From the NCBI RefSeq assembly GCF_030505615.1, contig NZ_CP129992.1, positions 2,480,001-2,544,000 of the forward strand: DNA of 64,000 nucleotides, in the 5' to 3' direction. This DNA is from Salinibaculum rarum. Lineage in GTDB: Archaea > Halobacteriota > Halobacteria > Halobacteriales > Haloarculaceae. The position numbers and the translations under genes were made by a program. The notes beneath the pieces were generated by a model. The model saw nothing but the letters and a program-made list of their open reading frames with translations, made no database searches and was not told where the DNA came from. Every line of letters begins with the position of its first letter. The stretch's first letter is position 1. This document shows positions 52,629 to 61,379 of the stretch, piece by piece.

Positions 52629-53591
52629 TCAGGCGACGGGCAGGTCCTGCTCGGCTTCGAGCAGTTCGTGGTAGCGGTTCCGGATGGTCACTTCCGAGAT
52701 GTCGGCGACCTCGCTGACCGCGGCCTGGGTTGTCTTCTCGTTGGTCAGCAGTGCGGCGGCGTAGACGGCCGCGGCGGCCAGTCCGACCGGGGACTTGCCG
52801 GAGTGGACGCCTTTCTCCTTTGCGTTCTGGAGGAGTTGGCGGGCGCGACGCTCGGACTCCTCGGAGAGGTCGAGCGACGACGCGAAGCGTGGGACGTAGC
52901 TCTCTGGGTCTGCCGGCTGGACTTCCAGGCCGAGTTCCCGGACGACGTACCGGTAGGTTCGAGCAATCTCGCTTTTCTCGACACGGGAGACGTCGGTAAT
53001 CTCGTCGAGCGAGCGGGGGACACCGGCCTGTCGGGCAGCGGCGTACACCGACGCCGTCGAGACGCCTTCGATAGAGCGGCCGGGCAGCAGGTCCTCGTCG
53101 AGCGCACGGCGGTAGATGACGCTTGCCGTCTCGCGTACGTTCTCGGGGAGACCGAGTGCCGACGCCATCCGGTCGATTTCGCCCAGCGCCTGCTTGAGGT
53201 TGCGCTCTTTGGAGTCGCGGGTCCGGAACCGCTCGTTCCATTTGCGCAGGCGCTGCATCTTCTTGCGCTGGGTCGAGGACAGGGAGTTACCGTAGGCGTC
53301 CTTGTCGCGCCAGTCGATGTTCGTCGAGAGGCCCTTGTCGTGCATCATGTTCGTCGTCGGTGCACCGACACGGCTCTTCTCGTCTTTCTCCTTGGAGTCG
53401 AAGGCGCGCCACTCGGGACCGCGGTCGACGGAGTCCTCTTCGACGACCAGCCCACAGTCCTGGCAGACCGTCTCGCCGTGCTCGTCGTCGGCGATGACGC
53501 TCCCACCACATTCTGGGCATTCGAGGCCGGCGCTTTGTTCTTCTGTCTCTTCTTGCTCTCGACTGCGTGTTCGGGTTTGTGAGTCGCTCAT
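52629..53591 (-). CDS. tfb: Transcription initiation factor TFB
   Basis: 320 residues from ATG 53591. N-terminal zinc ribbon with C25, C28, C43, C46 (CPECGGS ... CQDCGL), B-finger/linker (EWRAFDSKEKDEKSR, GLSTNIDWRDKDAYG), then two cyclin folds (~120-210 and ~215-310; HTH-like ISEVTIRNRYHELLE at the end). It bridges TBP and RNA polymerase at promoters. Haloarchaea encode several TFBs that tune gene sets; which paralogue this is cannot be told. The promoter carries a palindrome between TATA box and start. Confidence 0.95.
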   Translation of the reverse strand: MSDSQTRTRSREQEETEEQSAGLECPECGGSVIADDEHGETVCQDCGLVVEEDSVDRGPEWRAFDSKEKDEKSRVGAPTTNMMHDKGLSTNIDWRDKDAYGNSLSSTQRKKMQRLRKWNERFRTRDSKERNLKQALGEIDRMASALGLPENVRETASVIYRRALDEDLLPGRSIEGVSTASVYAAARQAGVPRSLDEITDVSRVEKSEIARTYRYVVRELGLEVQPADPESYVPRFASSLDLSEESERRARQLLQNAKEKGVHSGKSPVGLAAAAVYAAALLTNEKTTQAAVSEVADISEVTIRNRYHELLEAEQDLPVA

Positions 53592-53659
53592 TGTGAAGGC
53601 AGATGCCAGCCGCGGGCAGGCCAATCCTGAAAATTCCCGGGCTCAGTTGATGATACCGA

Positions 53660-53683
53660 TGTTCGCTCGAACAATACTTAAAA
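53660..53683 (-). promoter_or_regulatory. tfb promoter: TATA box and operator-like palindrome
   Basis: On the minus strand a TATA box TTTTAAGT (53676-53683) is followed by TGTTCG-AG-CGAACA (53660-53673), perfect 6-bp arms. The predicted transcription start is near 53654, so the palindrome occupies the space where a repressor would block the polymerase. The leader to the ATG would be about 60 nt. Confidence 0.5.
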
Positions 53684-53743
53684 TCTTTGCTATGGCACTC
53701 ACGATGCGTGTCAGACGCCGCGAAATGCCTATTCTGGGCGATT

Positions 53744-53761
53744 ATTTCGAACAGTTCAAAT
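53744..53761. promoter_or_regulatory. Second inverted repeat upstream of tfb
   Basis: ATTTCGAAC-A-GTTCAAAT is an imperfect palindrome ~65 bp upstream of the tfb TATA box. It shares the core CGAAC with the promoter palindrome, so one factor might bind both; alternatively it relates to the 3' end of aglD (53788). Confidence 0.35.
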
Positions 53762-53787
53762 ATGGGGTCGGTTGACGCGGAGTACGA

Positions 53788-55629
53788 CTACTCGACGGTC
53801 TCGGCTTCGATGTCCCGGCTCTGTTCGACCGCCGTCGTCAGCGAGACGTTCAGCCACGCCATCGACACGATGCCGCCGACGATAGTGACGACGTTTTTCA
53901 CCGCGTGGTCGACCACCGAGATGGCAAGGGCCGTCGTCGCTGTCAGCGCCGGCGAGGTCGTCAGCCCGACGACGATGAGCGTGAACGCGCCCTCGTAGAG
54001 GCCGATGCCGCCCGGCGAGAGCGGCAGCACTTTCGCCAGGTTCCCCACGCTGACCGCGAAGAAGGCGACGGCGACCAGCAGAAGCGTCACGTCGATACCG
54101 AAGGCAACGAAGACGACGAGCGCTGTCACAACGTCGAGCGTCCAGATGACGAGACTCCCGCCGCCGACGCGCAGGAAAGCACCCCGTTCGCTGACGATGG
54201 TCTGGATGTCGCCGACGAACTGTTCGAGCACGCCCGCGACGACGTCGGCGTAGGCGTCGGAACTCAGTGTCGCGATGGCCGGCCGGATGAGGTCGGTCTC
54301 CCGGCGGGCGTTGAGGACGATAACAGCCACGGCGACGACTGCCGCCGCACCGACGGCCGCTGCGACGCGGAGTGCAGTCTGTGCGGCCGCGGCGGGGTCG
54401 ACCGTCTCGCCGCCGATTGAGACTGTTCCGATGTCGGCGGCGATGGCGGCAGCGATACCCGCCGTCCCGTCAGTGAGAACGAGTCCGACGAGCACGGTGC
54501 TCGCGAGGATGGTGATGGCAAGCAAGTCGAAGACTCGTTCGACCGCAAGCGAGGCAAACCCCGTCGGGTACGGGACACCGCGGCGTGCCTTGACGACGTA
54601 CGCCCGGACGCCATCGCCCAGTCGGGCGGGGAAGACGAGGTTCCCGGTCTGGCTGATAAATACCGCGCCGGTCATGAACCAGCGGTCGCTCGGGTGGCCG
54701 AGTCGCTCGAGGATGTGCTGGTAGCGGCTCCCGCGGAGCGGCCACGAGAAGAGATAGACCAGCGCCGAGACGCCGACGATGACGGGGTCTGCACCCGTAA
54801 TCGCGTCGAGAACCGACTGCGGGTCGAGATACACCGTCATGAGCGCCAGCGCAACGACGACCAGCAGTGTCCCCGCGGCGAGACTCGTCGTGCGCGTGAT
54901 GCGCGGACTGACCGATAGTTCCCACCACGTCCGCAGTATCTGGCTCCCCATGCCGAAGACGTCCCTGATAATGTCGACTTTCGAGTCACCCTTCGGCGTC
55001 CAGTCGACCGGGAACTCCTTGACGCGGTACCCCTCTCGCTGTGCCTTGACGAGGATTTCCGTGTCCCAGAACCAGTGGTCGTCCTCGACGTCGTCGGCCA
55101 GAGCGAGCTGTGCCTCGCGGTCGAACGCTTTGAAGCCACACTGGTGGTCGCGGACTCCAGACCGCAAGAACAGTCGCACGAAGCCGTTGTACGCCAGACT
55201 CGGAACGCCACGCTTTGCCGGCCGGTCGGCGGCGCTTTCGGGGAGCCAGCGCGACCCGGTCGCCACGTCGTATCCTTCCGTGCGGATACTCTCGACGAGT
55301 TCCTCGAGGTGTCGCATGTCCGTCGCGAGGTCCGTATCGAAGTAGACGAGCGTCTCGCCGTCGGCCTCGCGGAAGGCGTATTCGAGCGCCCCGCCCCGGC
55401 CAAGCCGCTCTTCGCTGTGGATGTGACGGACGGCGTCGAACTCGGCGGCGAGTTCGTCGGCGATTTCCGGCGTGCGGTCCTCGCAGCCGTCCTCCGCGAC
55501 GATGACTTCGTAGCTGTCGGCCGGGAGAAACGCCGCGAGGTGGTCCAGCGTCACGGTGACAGTCTCGCGGAGCGTCGCCTCCTCGTTGTACGCGGGGAGC
55601 ACGACACTCACCTCGACGGGACCACTCAT
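53788..55629 (-). CDS. aglD: AglD-type glycosyltransferase fused to flippase-like membrane domain
   Basis: 613 residues from ATG 55629 (MSGPVEVSVVLPAYNEE). Residues 1-240 are a GT2/DPM-synthase domain: VVLPAYNEEATLR, VAEDGCEDRT, DxD at D98/D100 (VYFDTDLATD), and ECGFKAFDR-like HQCGFKAFDRE. From ~250 follow 8 or more membrane helices of the LPG-synthase/UPF0104 type, with PLSPGGIGLYEG near the end. The same architecture is described for Haloferax AglD, which charges dolichol phosphate with mannose for the last sugar of the S-layer N-glycan. Symbol given by architecture, not by test. Confidence 0.82.
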   Translation of the reverse strand: MSGPVEVSVVLPAYNEEATLRETVTVTLDHLAAFLPADSYEVIVAEDGCEDRTPEIADELAAEFDAVRHIHSEERLGRGGALEYAFREADGETLVYFDTDLATDMRHLEELVESIRTEGYDVATGSRWLPESAADRPAKRGVPSLAYNGFVRLFLRSGVRDHQCGFKAFDREAQLALADDVEDDHWFWDTEILVKAQREGYRVKEFPVDWTPKGDSKVDIIRDVFGMGSQILRTWWELSVSPRITRTTSLAAGTLLVVVALALMTVYLDPQSVLDAITGADPVIVGVSALVYLFSWPLRGSRYQHILERLGHPSDRWFMTGAVFISQTGNLVFPARLGDGVRAYVVKARRGVPYPTGFASLAVERVFDLLAITILASTVLVGLVLTDGTAGIAAAIAADIGTVSIGGETVDPAAAAQTALRVAAAVGAAAVVAVAVIVLNARRETDLIRPAIATLSSDAYADVVAGVLEQFVGDIQTIVSERGAFLRVGGGSLVIWTLDVVTALVVFVAFGIDVTLLLVAVAFFAVSVGNLAKVLPLSPGGIGLYEGAFTLIVVGLTTSPALTATTALAISVVDHAVKNVVTIVGGIVSMAWLNVSLTTAVEQSRDIEAETVE

Positions 55630-55776
55630 TGGCGAGTGTAACGCGAGGGCCTGCAAGAACTTTCTGTTCCGGAAGGCGTGCCGGTTGCCGACGCCACGGT
55701 CACCCGTTCACCGCGGATTTCTCCTCGCCGAAAATCGGCAGAATCCTTATCAGGAATGGCCGGCCGACTGTCGAGT

Positions 55777-55962
55777 ATGAACGAGGCATTCGTTCAGTTG
55801 TCCTGTCCTGCCTGTGACAAACAGTGGGAAGACGAACCGACGGCCCTCCATGCGCCCGACACCGATTTCACCTGCCCGGACTGTGGTGAAAGTCGACACC
55901 CCTCGGAGTTCATGCGGACCGACCGTGACCTCGAAGTCCTCAAGGACTTCACCGAATCGTAG
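55777..55962 (+). CDS. Small zinc-ribbon protein
   Basis: 61 residues from ATG 55777 (MNEAFVQLSCPACDK). Two zinc knuckles, CPAC (10-13) and CPDC (~33-36), make one zinc ribbon; the rest is acidic. Haloarchaea encode many such zinc-finger micro-proteins, often involved in stress, motility or biofilm phenotypes, with molecular role unknown. A TATA-like CTTATC (~55745) suggests a leaderless start. Divergent from aglD. Confidence 0.75.
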   Translation: MNEAFVQLSCPACDKQWEDEPTALHAPDTDFTCPDCGESRHPSEFMRTDRDLEVLKDFTES

Positions 55963-56001
55963 CGGGTCCGGCTCAGCCAGGAGCCGACTGCCGGAGAAGG
56001 G

Positions 56002-57723
56002 TCAGTCAGCGCCTTCCGGAGTGCTCACAATCGCGAACTTCGAGAGGTCGACGCCCTCGACGTTGTCGACAGAGTCGTAGGGCCTGTCGACGAGGATGTT
56101 GCCCGCACGCTGGCGGCCCAGTCCCGGAATCGCCGCGAGCTCGTCCATCGACGCCGCATTCAGGTCGAGCGGATGAGGGATACCGCTGACCGAGCGATAG
56201 CCGTGGTCGGTGACGGCCACGTCGATGGTCCGGCCGAGTTCGCGCTCGCCCGGTATCCCGACCAGCAGCGGGTACGTCCCCAGTTGCCGGCCGAAGGTCT
56301 TGCCGTCCTGGTGATATTCGAGGTGCACGTCCTCCAGGAGTGTTCCAGCCGGGGAGAGGCGCTGAAGCATCGGATTGTCGATTTCCTCGCGAACCTCGCG
56401 CTTGTACTGTTTGAACTGCTTTTTGTGGTCGTGGGCGATTTCGGCACCCGTCTCTGACATCTCGGTCCCATCGAAGGCCATCACCTGCCGGATGTTCACG
56501 CGCCGGAGCATCAGCCCCTCGTCGTAGACGCGCTGGAGGAACTCCCTGTTGTGCTCAAACGTCTCGGCGCGTTCGCCTTTCAGCCCGTGGACGAGATTGA
56601 TTCCCGGCAGCAGTTTCGGGAGGCGGTCGGCTGCACCGTCGCCGAACTGTGGCGCACTATTCTTGTCTTCACCGGGCCGCCAGCCGGCTTCCTCGTTGAC
56701 GATGCGAACCGCGCGCAGGCACTCCTCGGCGGAGACGTTGAGGTTGTTCTCCTCTTGGACGACCGGGTCGGCCGACTCCAAGCCAAAGGCGGCGGTGTCG
56801 CCTGGCGTGTTGTGTTCGGCGATGATGCGGATTCCCTCCCGGGATTTCTCGGGCCACTTGACGATGGTGATAGGGTTCATATTGTCGAGGTGGAGCGTCT
56901 CCAGGTTCGGGGCCACCTCTCGAATCCCGCGGTACAGCGCTCGCAGGGCGTCGGGGTTCGGCGCCTCACCGTCACCGCCGTACGCGAGAATGTCTGCCTG
57001 TCGGCCCAGTCGGAAGTGTTTCGCGCCGTGGTCCGACAGGGCGTCTACCTCGCCGACGACCGAATCGGGCGCGCGGAAACTCGGGTCGGCGCCGTAGAGC
57101 GGTTCGGTACAGAACGAACAGCGGTACGGACAGCCCCGCGACGTCTCCATCTCGCAGATGAGATAGTCGGGGTGGTTCGGGTGCTGTTCGATGACGAATG
57201 CGCCCTCCTGTGCCCACCGTGAGATCTCCTCGTTGTCGCGCATCCGGTTGTCGAACCCCTCCATCCCGCCGTGGACGAGGTCGTAGACGGCCGCCTCCAC
57301 GTCGCCTTTGGCGACGAAGTCGTAGTCGAGGTCGTCCCGTTCCATATCCTGTGCGCCGGCGTTCTCGTCGCCGACGCCAAAGCGGACCGGGCCACCCATC
57401 AGCGTCGTGCCGTTGGCGGTCCATGCGAGTTCCCGGACCTCGTCGGGTTCTGCTGGCGTGCCGCCGACGTACTTTCCGGGGACAGTCATGCCGCCGACGT
57501 AGACCATCAGGTCGGCATCGTCGACGTCCTGCCAGCGCTGGCGGTCGTCGCGGAGCGCGTCGATGGTGTGGTAGGTAATCTGCTCGCGGGGAACGCCCGC
57601 ATCGACGAGCGCGCCGGCGACGTACCGCGGGTACGTCGAGATGTAGGGTGGGACGCCGAAGTGGGCCGGCTCGTCGACGTAGCCGTCCACGATTGTCACC
57701 GAGAGCGTCGCCGGGTCAGTCAT
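56002..57723 (-). CDS. Radical SAM protein with C-terminal helix-hairpin-helix
   Basis: 573 residues. N-terminal ~190 residues are Rossmann-like (VYVGGMTVPGKYVGG), the radical SAM core follows with the cluster motif CPYRCSFC near 200, then TIM-barrel strands (HLDNMNPITIV, TAAFGLESADP, GLKGERAETFEHN). The final ~60 residues hold a helix-hairpin-helix (AASMDELAAIPGLGRQRAG), usually DNA/RNA-binding. It resembles MJ1487/MJ1155-type archaeal proteins of unknown substrate; nucleic-acid modification is a guess. Confidence 0.88.
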   Translation of the reverse strand: MTDPATLSVTIVDGYVDEPAHFGVPPYISTYPRYVAGALVDAGVPREQITYHTIDALRDDRQRWQDVDDADLMVYVGGMTVPGKYVGGTPAEPDEVRELAWTANGTTLMGGPVRFGVGDENAGAQDMERDDLDYDFVAKGDVEAAVYDLVHGGMEGFDNRMRDNEEISRWAQEGAFVIEQHPNHPDYLICEMETSRGCPYRCSFCTEPLYGADPSFRAPDSVVGEVDALSDHGAKHFRLGRQADILAYGGDGEAPNPDALRALYRGIREVAPNLETLHLDNMNPITIVKWPEKSREGIRIIAEHNTPGDTAAFGLESADPVVQEENNLNVSAEECLRAVRIVNEEAGWRPGEDKNSAPQFGDGAADRLPKLLPGINLVHGLKGERAETFEHNREFLQRVYDEGLMLRRVNIRQVMAFDGTEMSETGAEIAHDHKKQFKQYKREVREEIDNPMLQRLSPAGTLLEDVHLEYHQDGKTFGRQLGTYPLLVGIPGERELGRTIDVAVTDHGYRSVSGIPHPLDLNAASMDELAAIPGLGRQRAGNILVDRPYDSVDNVEGVDLSKFAIVSTPEGAD

Positions 57724-57785
57724 ACCACTCCCTACCGACTCGACGCGTAAAACCGTGACTGACCGGTGCCCACAAGGCGTCTGCG

Positions 57786-58259
57786 TTACTCAGACTCTTT
57801 GAACCCCTCGGGGAGTCCGGCGTGTTTGTACCCTTCCCGACTCTCGATGTGATACTCGTAGACGCGAACGGTGGCGTCGGCTTCGGCCTCCTGGAGCGCC
57901 TCCGGCCGCCAGGTGTTGGATTTGACGGCCTGGAACTCGTCCCACCGGTCAGGCGTGAGATACTCGATTGTGCCCGTCAGTGTGACACTCTCCCACTGGA
58001 ACGGGGCTGTCGCCTCGTAGACCAGAAAGGCCGCTTTGTCGACTTCGGCCGAGAGTCGCTCTTTCTGGCTGTCCTCGTCGACGACGTATGTGAAATACAA
58101 CCGCTCGTCACCATCGTACCCAAACGACATCGGCAAGATATACGGAACCGTTCCGGCATCAAGTCCGAGAACGCCAAACCCCTGGCTGGTCAAAAACTGG
58201 CTTATCTCCTCGTCGTCCATCGGCTCCACTCCTCGCTCGGTGAGTGTATCGATGGTCAT
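57786..58259 (-). CDS. Pyridoxamine 5'-phosphate oxidase-like FMN-binding protein
   Basis: 157 residues from ATG 58259 (MTIDTLTERGVEPMDD). Split-barrel layout: DEEISQFLTSQGFGVLGL, VPYILPMSFGYDGDERLYF, KAAFLVYEA and SVTLTGTIEYL. Family members bind flavin or F420 and reduce or sequester small molecules. Common in haloarchaea; substrate unknown. Upstream in-frame sequence covers the intergenic region and is rejected. Confidence 0.82.
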   Translation of the reverse strand: MTIDTLTERGVEPMDDEEISQFLTSQGFGVLGLDAGTVPYILPMSFGYDGDERLYFTYVVDEDSQKERLSAEVDKAAFLVYEATAPFQWESVTLTGTIEYLTPDRWDEFQAVKSNTWRPEALQEAEADATVRVYEYHIESREGYKHAGLPEGFKESE

Positions 58260-58371
58260 GTGTGAATTGTTACCACACGAATAGCATATAGATTGACAGG
58301 ATTCCCAGTTGGAGAGAACGACCTGTGCCGGATGCGGACCATTCTTACCGTCTGCGCCCGTACATAGTGGT

Positions 58372-58530
58372 ATGCCAGCCACGCTGGAAGTCACCTGCAC
58401 TGACGACGAGTGCGAACTCGACATGTTCGAGATGCACTACACGTACGACATGCCCGACAGCGTGGGCATCGGTGACTTCACCTGTCCGTACTGTGGCGAG
58501 ACAGAATCGCTGGAGGTTATCGAACTATGA
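58372..58530 (+). CDS. Small zinc-binding protein
   Basis: 52 residues from ATG 58372 (MPATLEVTCTDDECELD). Cys pairs CTDDEC (9-14) and CPYC (38-41) form a probable zinc ribbon with an acidic centre (MFEMHYTYDMPDSVG). Its stop overlaps the Hsp20-like start by 4 nt (ATGA), implying a paired function, perhaps in stress response. A haloarchaeal micro-protein family without known role. Confidence 0.72.
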   Translation: MPATLEVTCTDDECELDMFEMHYTYDMPDSVGIGDFTCPYCGETESLEVIEL

Positions 58531-58991
58531 TTCGGGAACTCGGCGAAACGATTGGCGACGCGGTGGTCGAATCGGTCGGGCGTGCAGTCGCGCGCTCCCA
58601 GGAACAGATGCCGCTGGACGCTGACCTGCTTGAGAGCGACGACGCATACCTCGCGCTCTTCGACGCCCCGGGCGTCGAATCCGGCGACGTGCAGGTCCGC
58701 TTCGAGGACGGCACCGTCATCGTCCGCGTCGACCGCTTCCGGGACTTCCACGATGGCTACGAGATGCGGTTCCCCGGCCGTGGCCTCTCGCTTGACGGCC
58801 GCGTCGACTTGCCGGACGATGCCACAGTCGATGTCAGCGGCGCGACGGCGACACTGAAGGAGAACGGCACGCTCCAGGTCGAGATTCCGAAAGTCGAGGC
58901 CGGCGACGTGGCCAACGAGCAGACGGACGCCGAAGACGACGATGCCGAAGCGACCGGGGACGACACGGCAGACGCGGCAGACGAGAATTAA
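58527..58991 (+). CDS. Hsp20/alpha-crystallin-like protein
   Basis: 154 residues. A short N-terminal helix, then an alpha-crystallin domain (~35-118): DAYLALFDAPGVESGDVQVRF, EMRFPGRGLSLDGRVDLP, GATATLKENGTLQVEIPK, the last being the family A-x-x-x-n-G-x-L motif. The tail (~120-154) is very acidic and lacks the I-x-I oligomerisation motif. Small heat-shock chaperone activity is inferred. Overlaps the zinc protein upstream by 4 nt and the FAD oxidoreductase end (convergent) by 4 nt. Confidence 0.82.
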   Translation: MIRELGETIGDAVVESVGRAVARSQEQMPLDADLLESDDAYLALFDAPGVESGDVQVRFEDGTVIVRVDRFRDFHDGYEMRFPGRGLSLDGRVDLPDDATVDVSGATATLKENGTLQVEIPKVEAGDVANEQTDAEDDDAEATGDDTADAADEN

Positions 58992-60088
58992 TCGACGATA
59001 CCGGCGGGTAGGTCGACCGGCTCGTCGCCATCGAACCGGGTCGGGTCCCAGTGTGTGATTCCCTCGCCCCCGAGAACCTGTTTTGCCAGTCGCTCACCGA
59101 CAGCAGGCGCGCGCATGAAGCCGTGGCCGTGCCAGCCGGTCGCCACGAACAGTCCGGGGCCACAGCGGCCAACGAGCGGGTCTCGGTCCGGCGTCGCCGT
59201 ACACAGACCGGCCCAGGACCGCGAGATGGCGGCGGACTGACCGAGTGTCCGTTCGAGGCGCGCCAGGGAATCGCTCAGAAACGTCGAATCCGTCGTCCGG
59301 TCGTACTCGTCCGGGTCACCCTCGTAGGGGTGTGCGCCGTCGCCGACGAGAACGCCATCGTCGGCAGGCCGGAGGTAGAATCGCTCGGAAGCGTCGTAGA
59401 ATATCGGCGGGGCGGCCGCGATGCCCTCGGTCACCAGCGCCTGTGCCCGGTAGGTCCCCAGCGCCAGCGAGTGGCCGGCCGATGCGGCAAGCGTGCGGGT
59501 TTGTGGCCCCGCTGCGAGGACGATACTGTCTGGGCTGGTCGAGCAATCGGGCGTGACGAGTTCCCCGTCTGCCTGTAGTGAGACGAGGCAGTCGGTGCGG
59601 AGAGTGACACCGGCCGAACGCGCCCGGTCGACCATCGCCGCCACGAACGCGTCGGTGTCGACGTAGCCGGCGTTTTCCGCGATTGCCCCGACTGCGAGAT
59701 GGTCGGTCTCCAGTGCGGGGAGCCGGTCTGCGAGTTCCGCCGGGTCGACGATGGAGACGTCCCGTCCGCGGTCGGCCATCCGACCGGCGTGCTCTCGGAT
59801 TGCGGCCACAGCGTGGTCGTCGCCGTCGCGTGCCACCCAGACGTAAGGTCGTTCGGTCAGGACATCCAGTTCGCGAAACCGCTCCAGTGAGCGGGCAGCG
59901 AGTCGCGCATCGGTTCGTTCGACGTAAGCATCGTAACAGAGTCCGGCGGCTCGGCCGGTCGACCCACTCCCGGGGTCGCCCCGGTCGTAGAGTGTGACTT
60001 CGACGCCACGCCGGGCGAGTACAGTCGCGACGGAGAGGCCGACCGCCCCCGCACCGACGACGGCCACACGCGTTGGGTCGGGAGCCAT
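58988..60088 (-). CDS. FAD-dependent oxidoreductase (DAO family)
   Basis: 366 residues. N-terminal FAD dinucleotide fold VAVVGAGAVGLSVATVLARRG with E/D at strand 2, GSGSTGRAAGL flavin contact, and C-terminal GLFVATGWHGHGFMRAPAVG. Resembles glycine/D-amino-acid oxidases and sarcosine oxidase-like enzymes acting on amines. Substrate unknown. An ATG follows directly on a TGA of a possible 30-codon ORF upstream, so it may be translated by reinitiation. Confidence 0.88.
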   Translation of the reverse strand: MAPDPTRVAVVGAGAVGLSVATVLARRGVEVTLYDRGDPGSGSTGRAAGLCYDAYVERTDARLAARSLERFRELDVLTERPYVWVARDGDDHAVAAIREHAGRMADRGRDVSIVDPAELADRLPALETDHLAVGAIAENAGYVDTDAFVAAMVDRARSAGVTLRTDCLVSLQADGELVTPDCSTSPDSIVLAAGPQTRTLAASAGHSLALGTYRAQALVTEGIAAAPPIFYDASERFYLRPADDGVLVGDGAHPYEGDPDEYDRTTDSTFLSDSLARLERTLGQSAAISRSWAGLCTATPDRDPLVGRCGPGLFVATGWHGHGFMRAPAVGERLAKQVLGGEGITHWDPTRFDGDEPVDLPAGIVD

Positions 60089-60181
60089 TCAATCGACCAG
60101 GCGGTCGGGTCCGCGAGTGGGGTAGCCAACGACGACATCGGCACCAGTATTGGCGGGCGAGAGCCCAGAGAGTGCAGTCAT
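60089..60181 (-). CDS. Possible 30-residue micro-protein upstream of the FAD oxidoreductase
   Basis: ATG at 60181 to TGA at 60089-60091, directly abutting the oxidoreductase ATG (TGAATG). The peptide begins MTALSGLSPANTG and ends GPDRLVD; it has haloarchaeal-looking composition and contains VVVGYPTRG. Either a true small protein, a leader for coupled translation, or chance. No other gene is seen in 60182-60276, which holds the promoter of the next gene. Confidence 0.35.
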   Translation of the reverse strand: MTALSGLSPANTGADVVVGYPTRGPDRLVD

Positions 60182-60276
60182 GTTGGCCGTAGTGGGTCGG
60201 CCCGAAGCAAAGTCCTGTCGTTCGTCTCAGGCAGACTCCACCGGATTTTTACAGACGGATACGCCACCCTCGCCGT

Positions 60277-61359
60277 ATGGCCACAGCGATGCCGACGGGT
60301 GAAGTGACCCTCCGACTCGTCGCGGGCGTCGCACTGATTCTCACCAACGGCTTTTTCGTCGCTATCGAGTTCGCACTGACCCGTGCTCGCCAGTATCCCG
60401 AATCAGAGTTCGACGAACCGGGCCTGCGCCGGGCGTGGGAGATGACCAACGACCTCGAAATCTATCTGACGAGCTGTCAGGTCGGGATTACGGCATCGAG
60501 TATCGCAGTCGGTATCGTCGCCGAACCGGCGCTTGCGGCGCTTTTTCACCCGTACTTCGGGAGCGGCGTTCTGGCCTCGGTTGGCGCCGGCGGGATTCTC
60601 GCGTTCCTCATCATCAACCTCGTGCACCTGACTCACGGCGAGCAGACGCCGACGTATCTGGGCGTCGAGCGAGCCAAGTTCGTCTGCCGGTACGGCGCGA
60701 GTCCGCTGTACTGGTTCGCCTGGCTCATCTCGCCGGTTATCACAATCGGCGACCAGGTCGCCAAGGGAACGCTCGCACTCTTTGGCGTCGAGATGACCGG
60801 TGCGTGGCTGGAGACTGAAGTGGAGACATTCGAATCGCGCGCCGAACTCCGCCAGGCGATGGGCGAGACACTGGACAAGGGTGACCTCCCCGACGAGCGA
60901 CGCGAAGAGGTCCTCAACGCACTCAGTATCGGCGACACGACCGTCAAGGAGATAATGGTCGGCCGCGACGAAATCGTGGCCCTCTCGACGGCCGACGACT
61001 GGGAGACGAACGCCGAACGGATGCAGAATTCACCCCACTCGCGGTTTCCGCTGGTCGATGACGGTCTCGAATCCTTCGAGGGGATTGTCTACGCCCCGGC
61101 CTTGCTCCGGCAGCTGAGCGCCGACGGCGGGCCAATCGACCTCGCATCCCTCGCGCAGCCGCCGATGACGACGAGTCCGGACACCGTCGTGAGTGACCTC
61201 ATTGACCAGTTCCAGACCGAAAATCAGGAACTCGCACTGGTCATCCGTGGTGGGGATGTCGTGGGGCTGGTCACTGCGACAGACGCCTTCGAGGAGATTA
61301 CGGGCGAGCTACAGGACCCGCTTGACAGCGAGTTCGACCTCGAATCGGACCGGACCTGA
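60277..61359 (+). CDS. CNNM/CorC-type membrane protein (DUF21 plus CBS)
   Basis: 360 residues. The DUF21 transmembrane domain covers ~10-165 (LVAGVALILTNGFFVAIEFALTRAR, then LASVGAGGILAFLIINLVHLTHGE), the CBS pair ~200-340 (EIMVGRDEIVALS, GIVYAPALLRQ, DVVGLVTATDAFEEITGEL). Homologues export Mg or Na ions. The usual GE-x-x-PK motif at the end of DUF21 reads GEQTPTY here, so ion use may differ. A TATA-like stretch (GGATTTTTAC, ~60244) points to a leaderless start at ATG 60277. Confidence 0.88.
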   Translation: MATAMPTGEVTLRLVAGVALILTNGFFVAIEFALTRARQYPESEFDEPGLRRAWEMTNDLEIYLTSCQVGITASSIAVGIVAEPALAALFHPYFGSGVLASVGAGGILAFLIINLVHLTHGEQTPTYLGVERAKFVCRYGASPLYWFAWLISPVITIGDQVAKGTLALFGVEMTGAWLETEVETFESRAELRQAMGETLDKGDLPDERREEVLNALSIGDTTVKEIMVGRDEIVALSTADDWETNAERMQNSPHSRFPLVDDGLESFEGIVYAPALLRQLSADGGPIDLASLAQPPMTTSPDTVVSDLIDQFQTENQELALVIRGGDVVGLVTATDAFEEITGELQDPLDSEFDLESDRT

Positions 61360-61379
61360 GTCACGCTGGCTGCGCCGGC

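Noticed and set aside
52567..53241. N-terminal extension of aroD by ~225 codons
   Set aside because: The added part is Arg/Pro-rich and lies antisense-frame within tfb; AroD starts at MHFEEF, matching family length.
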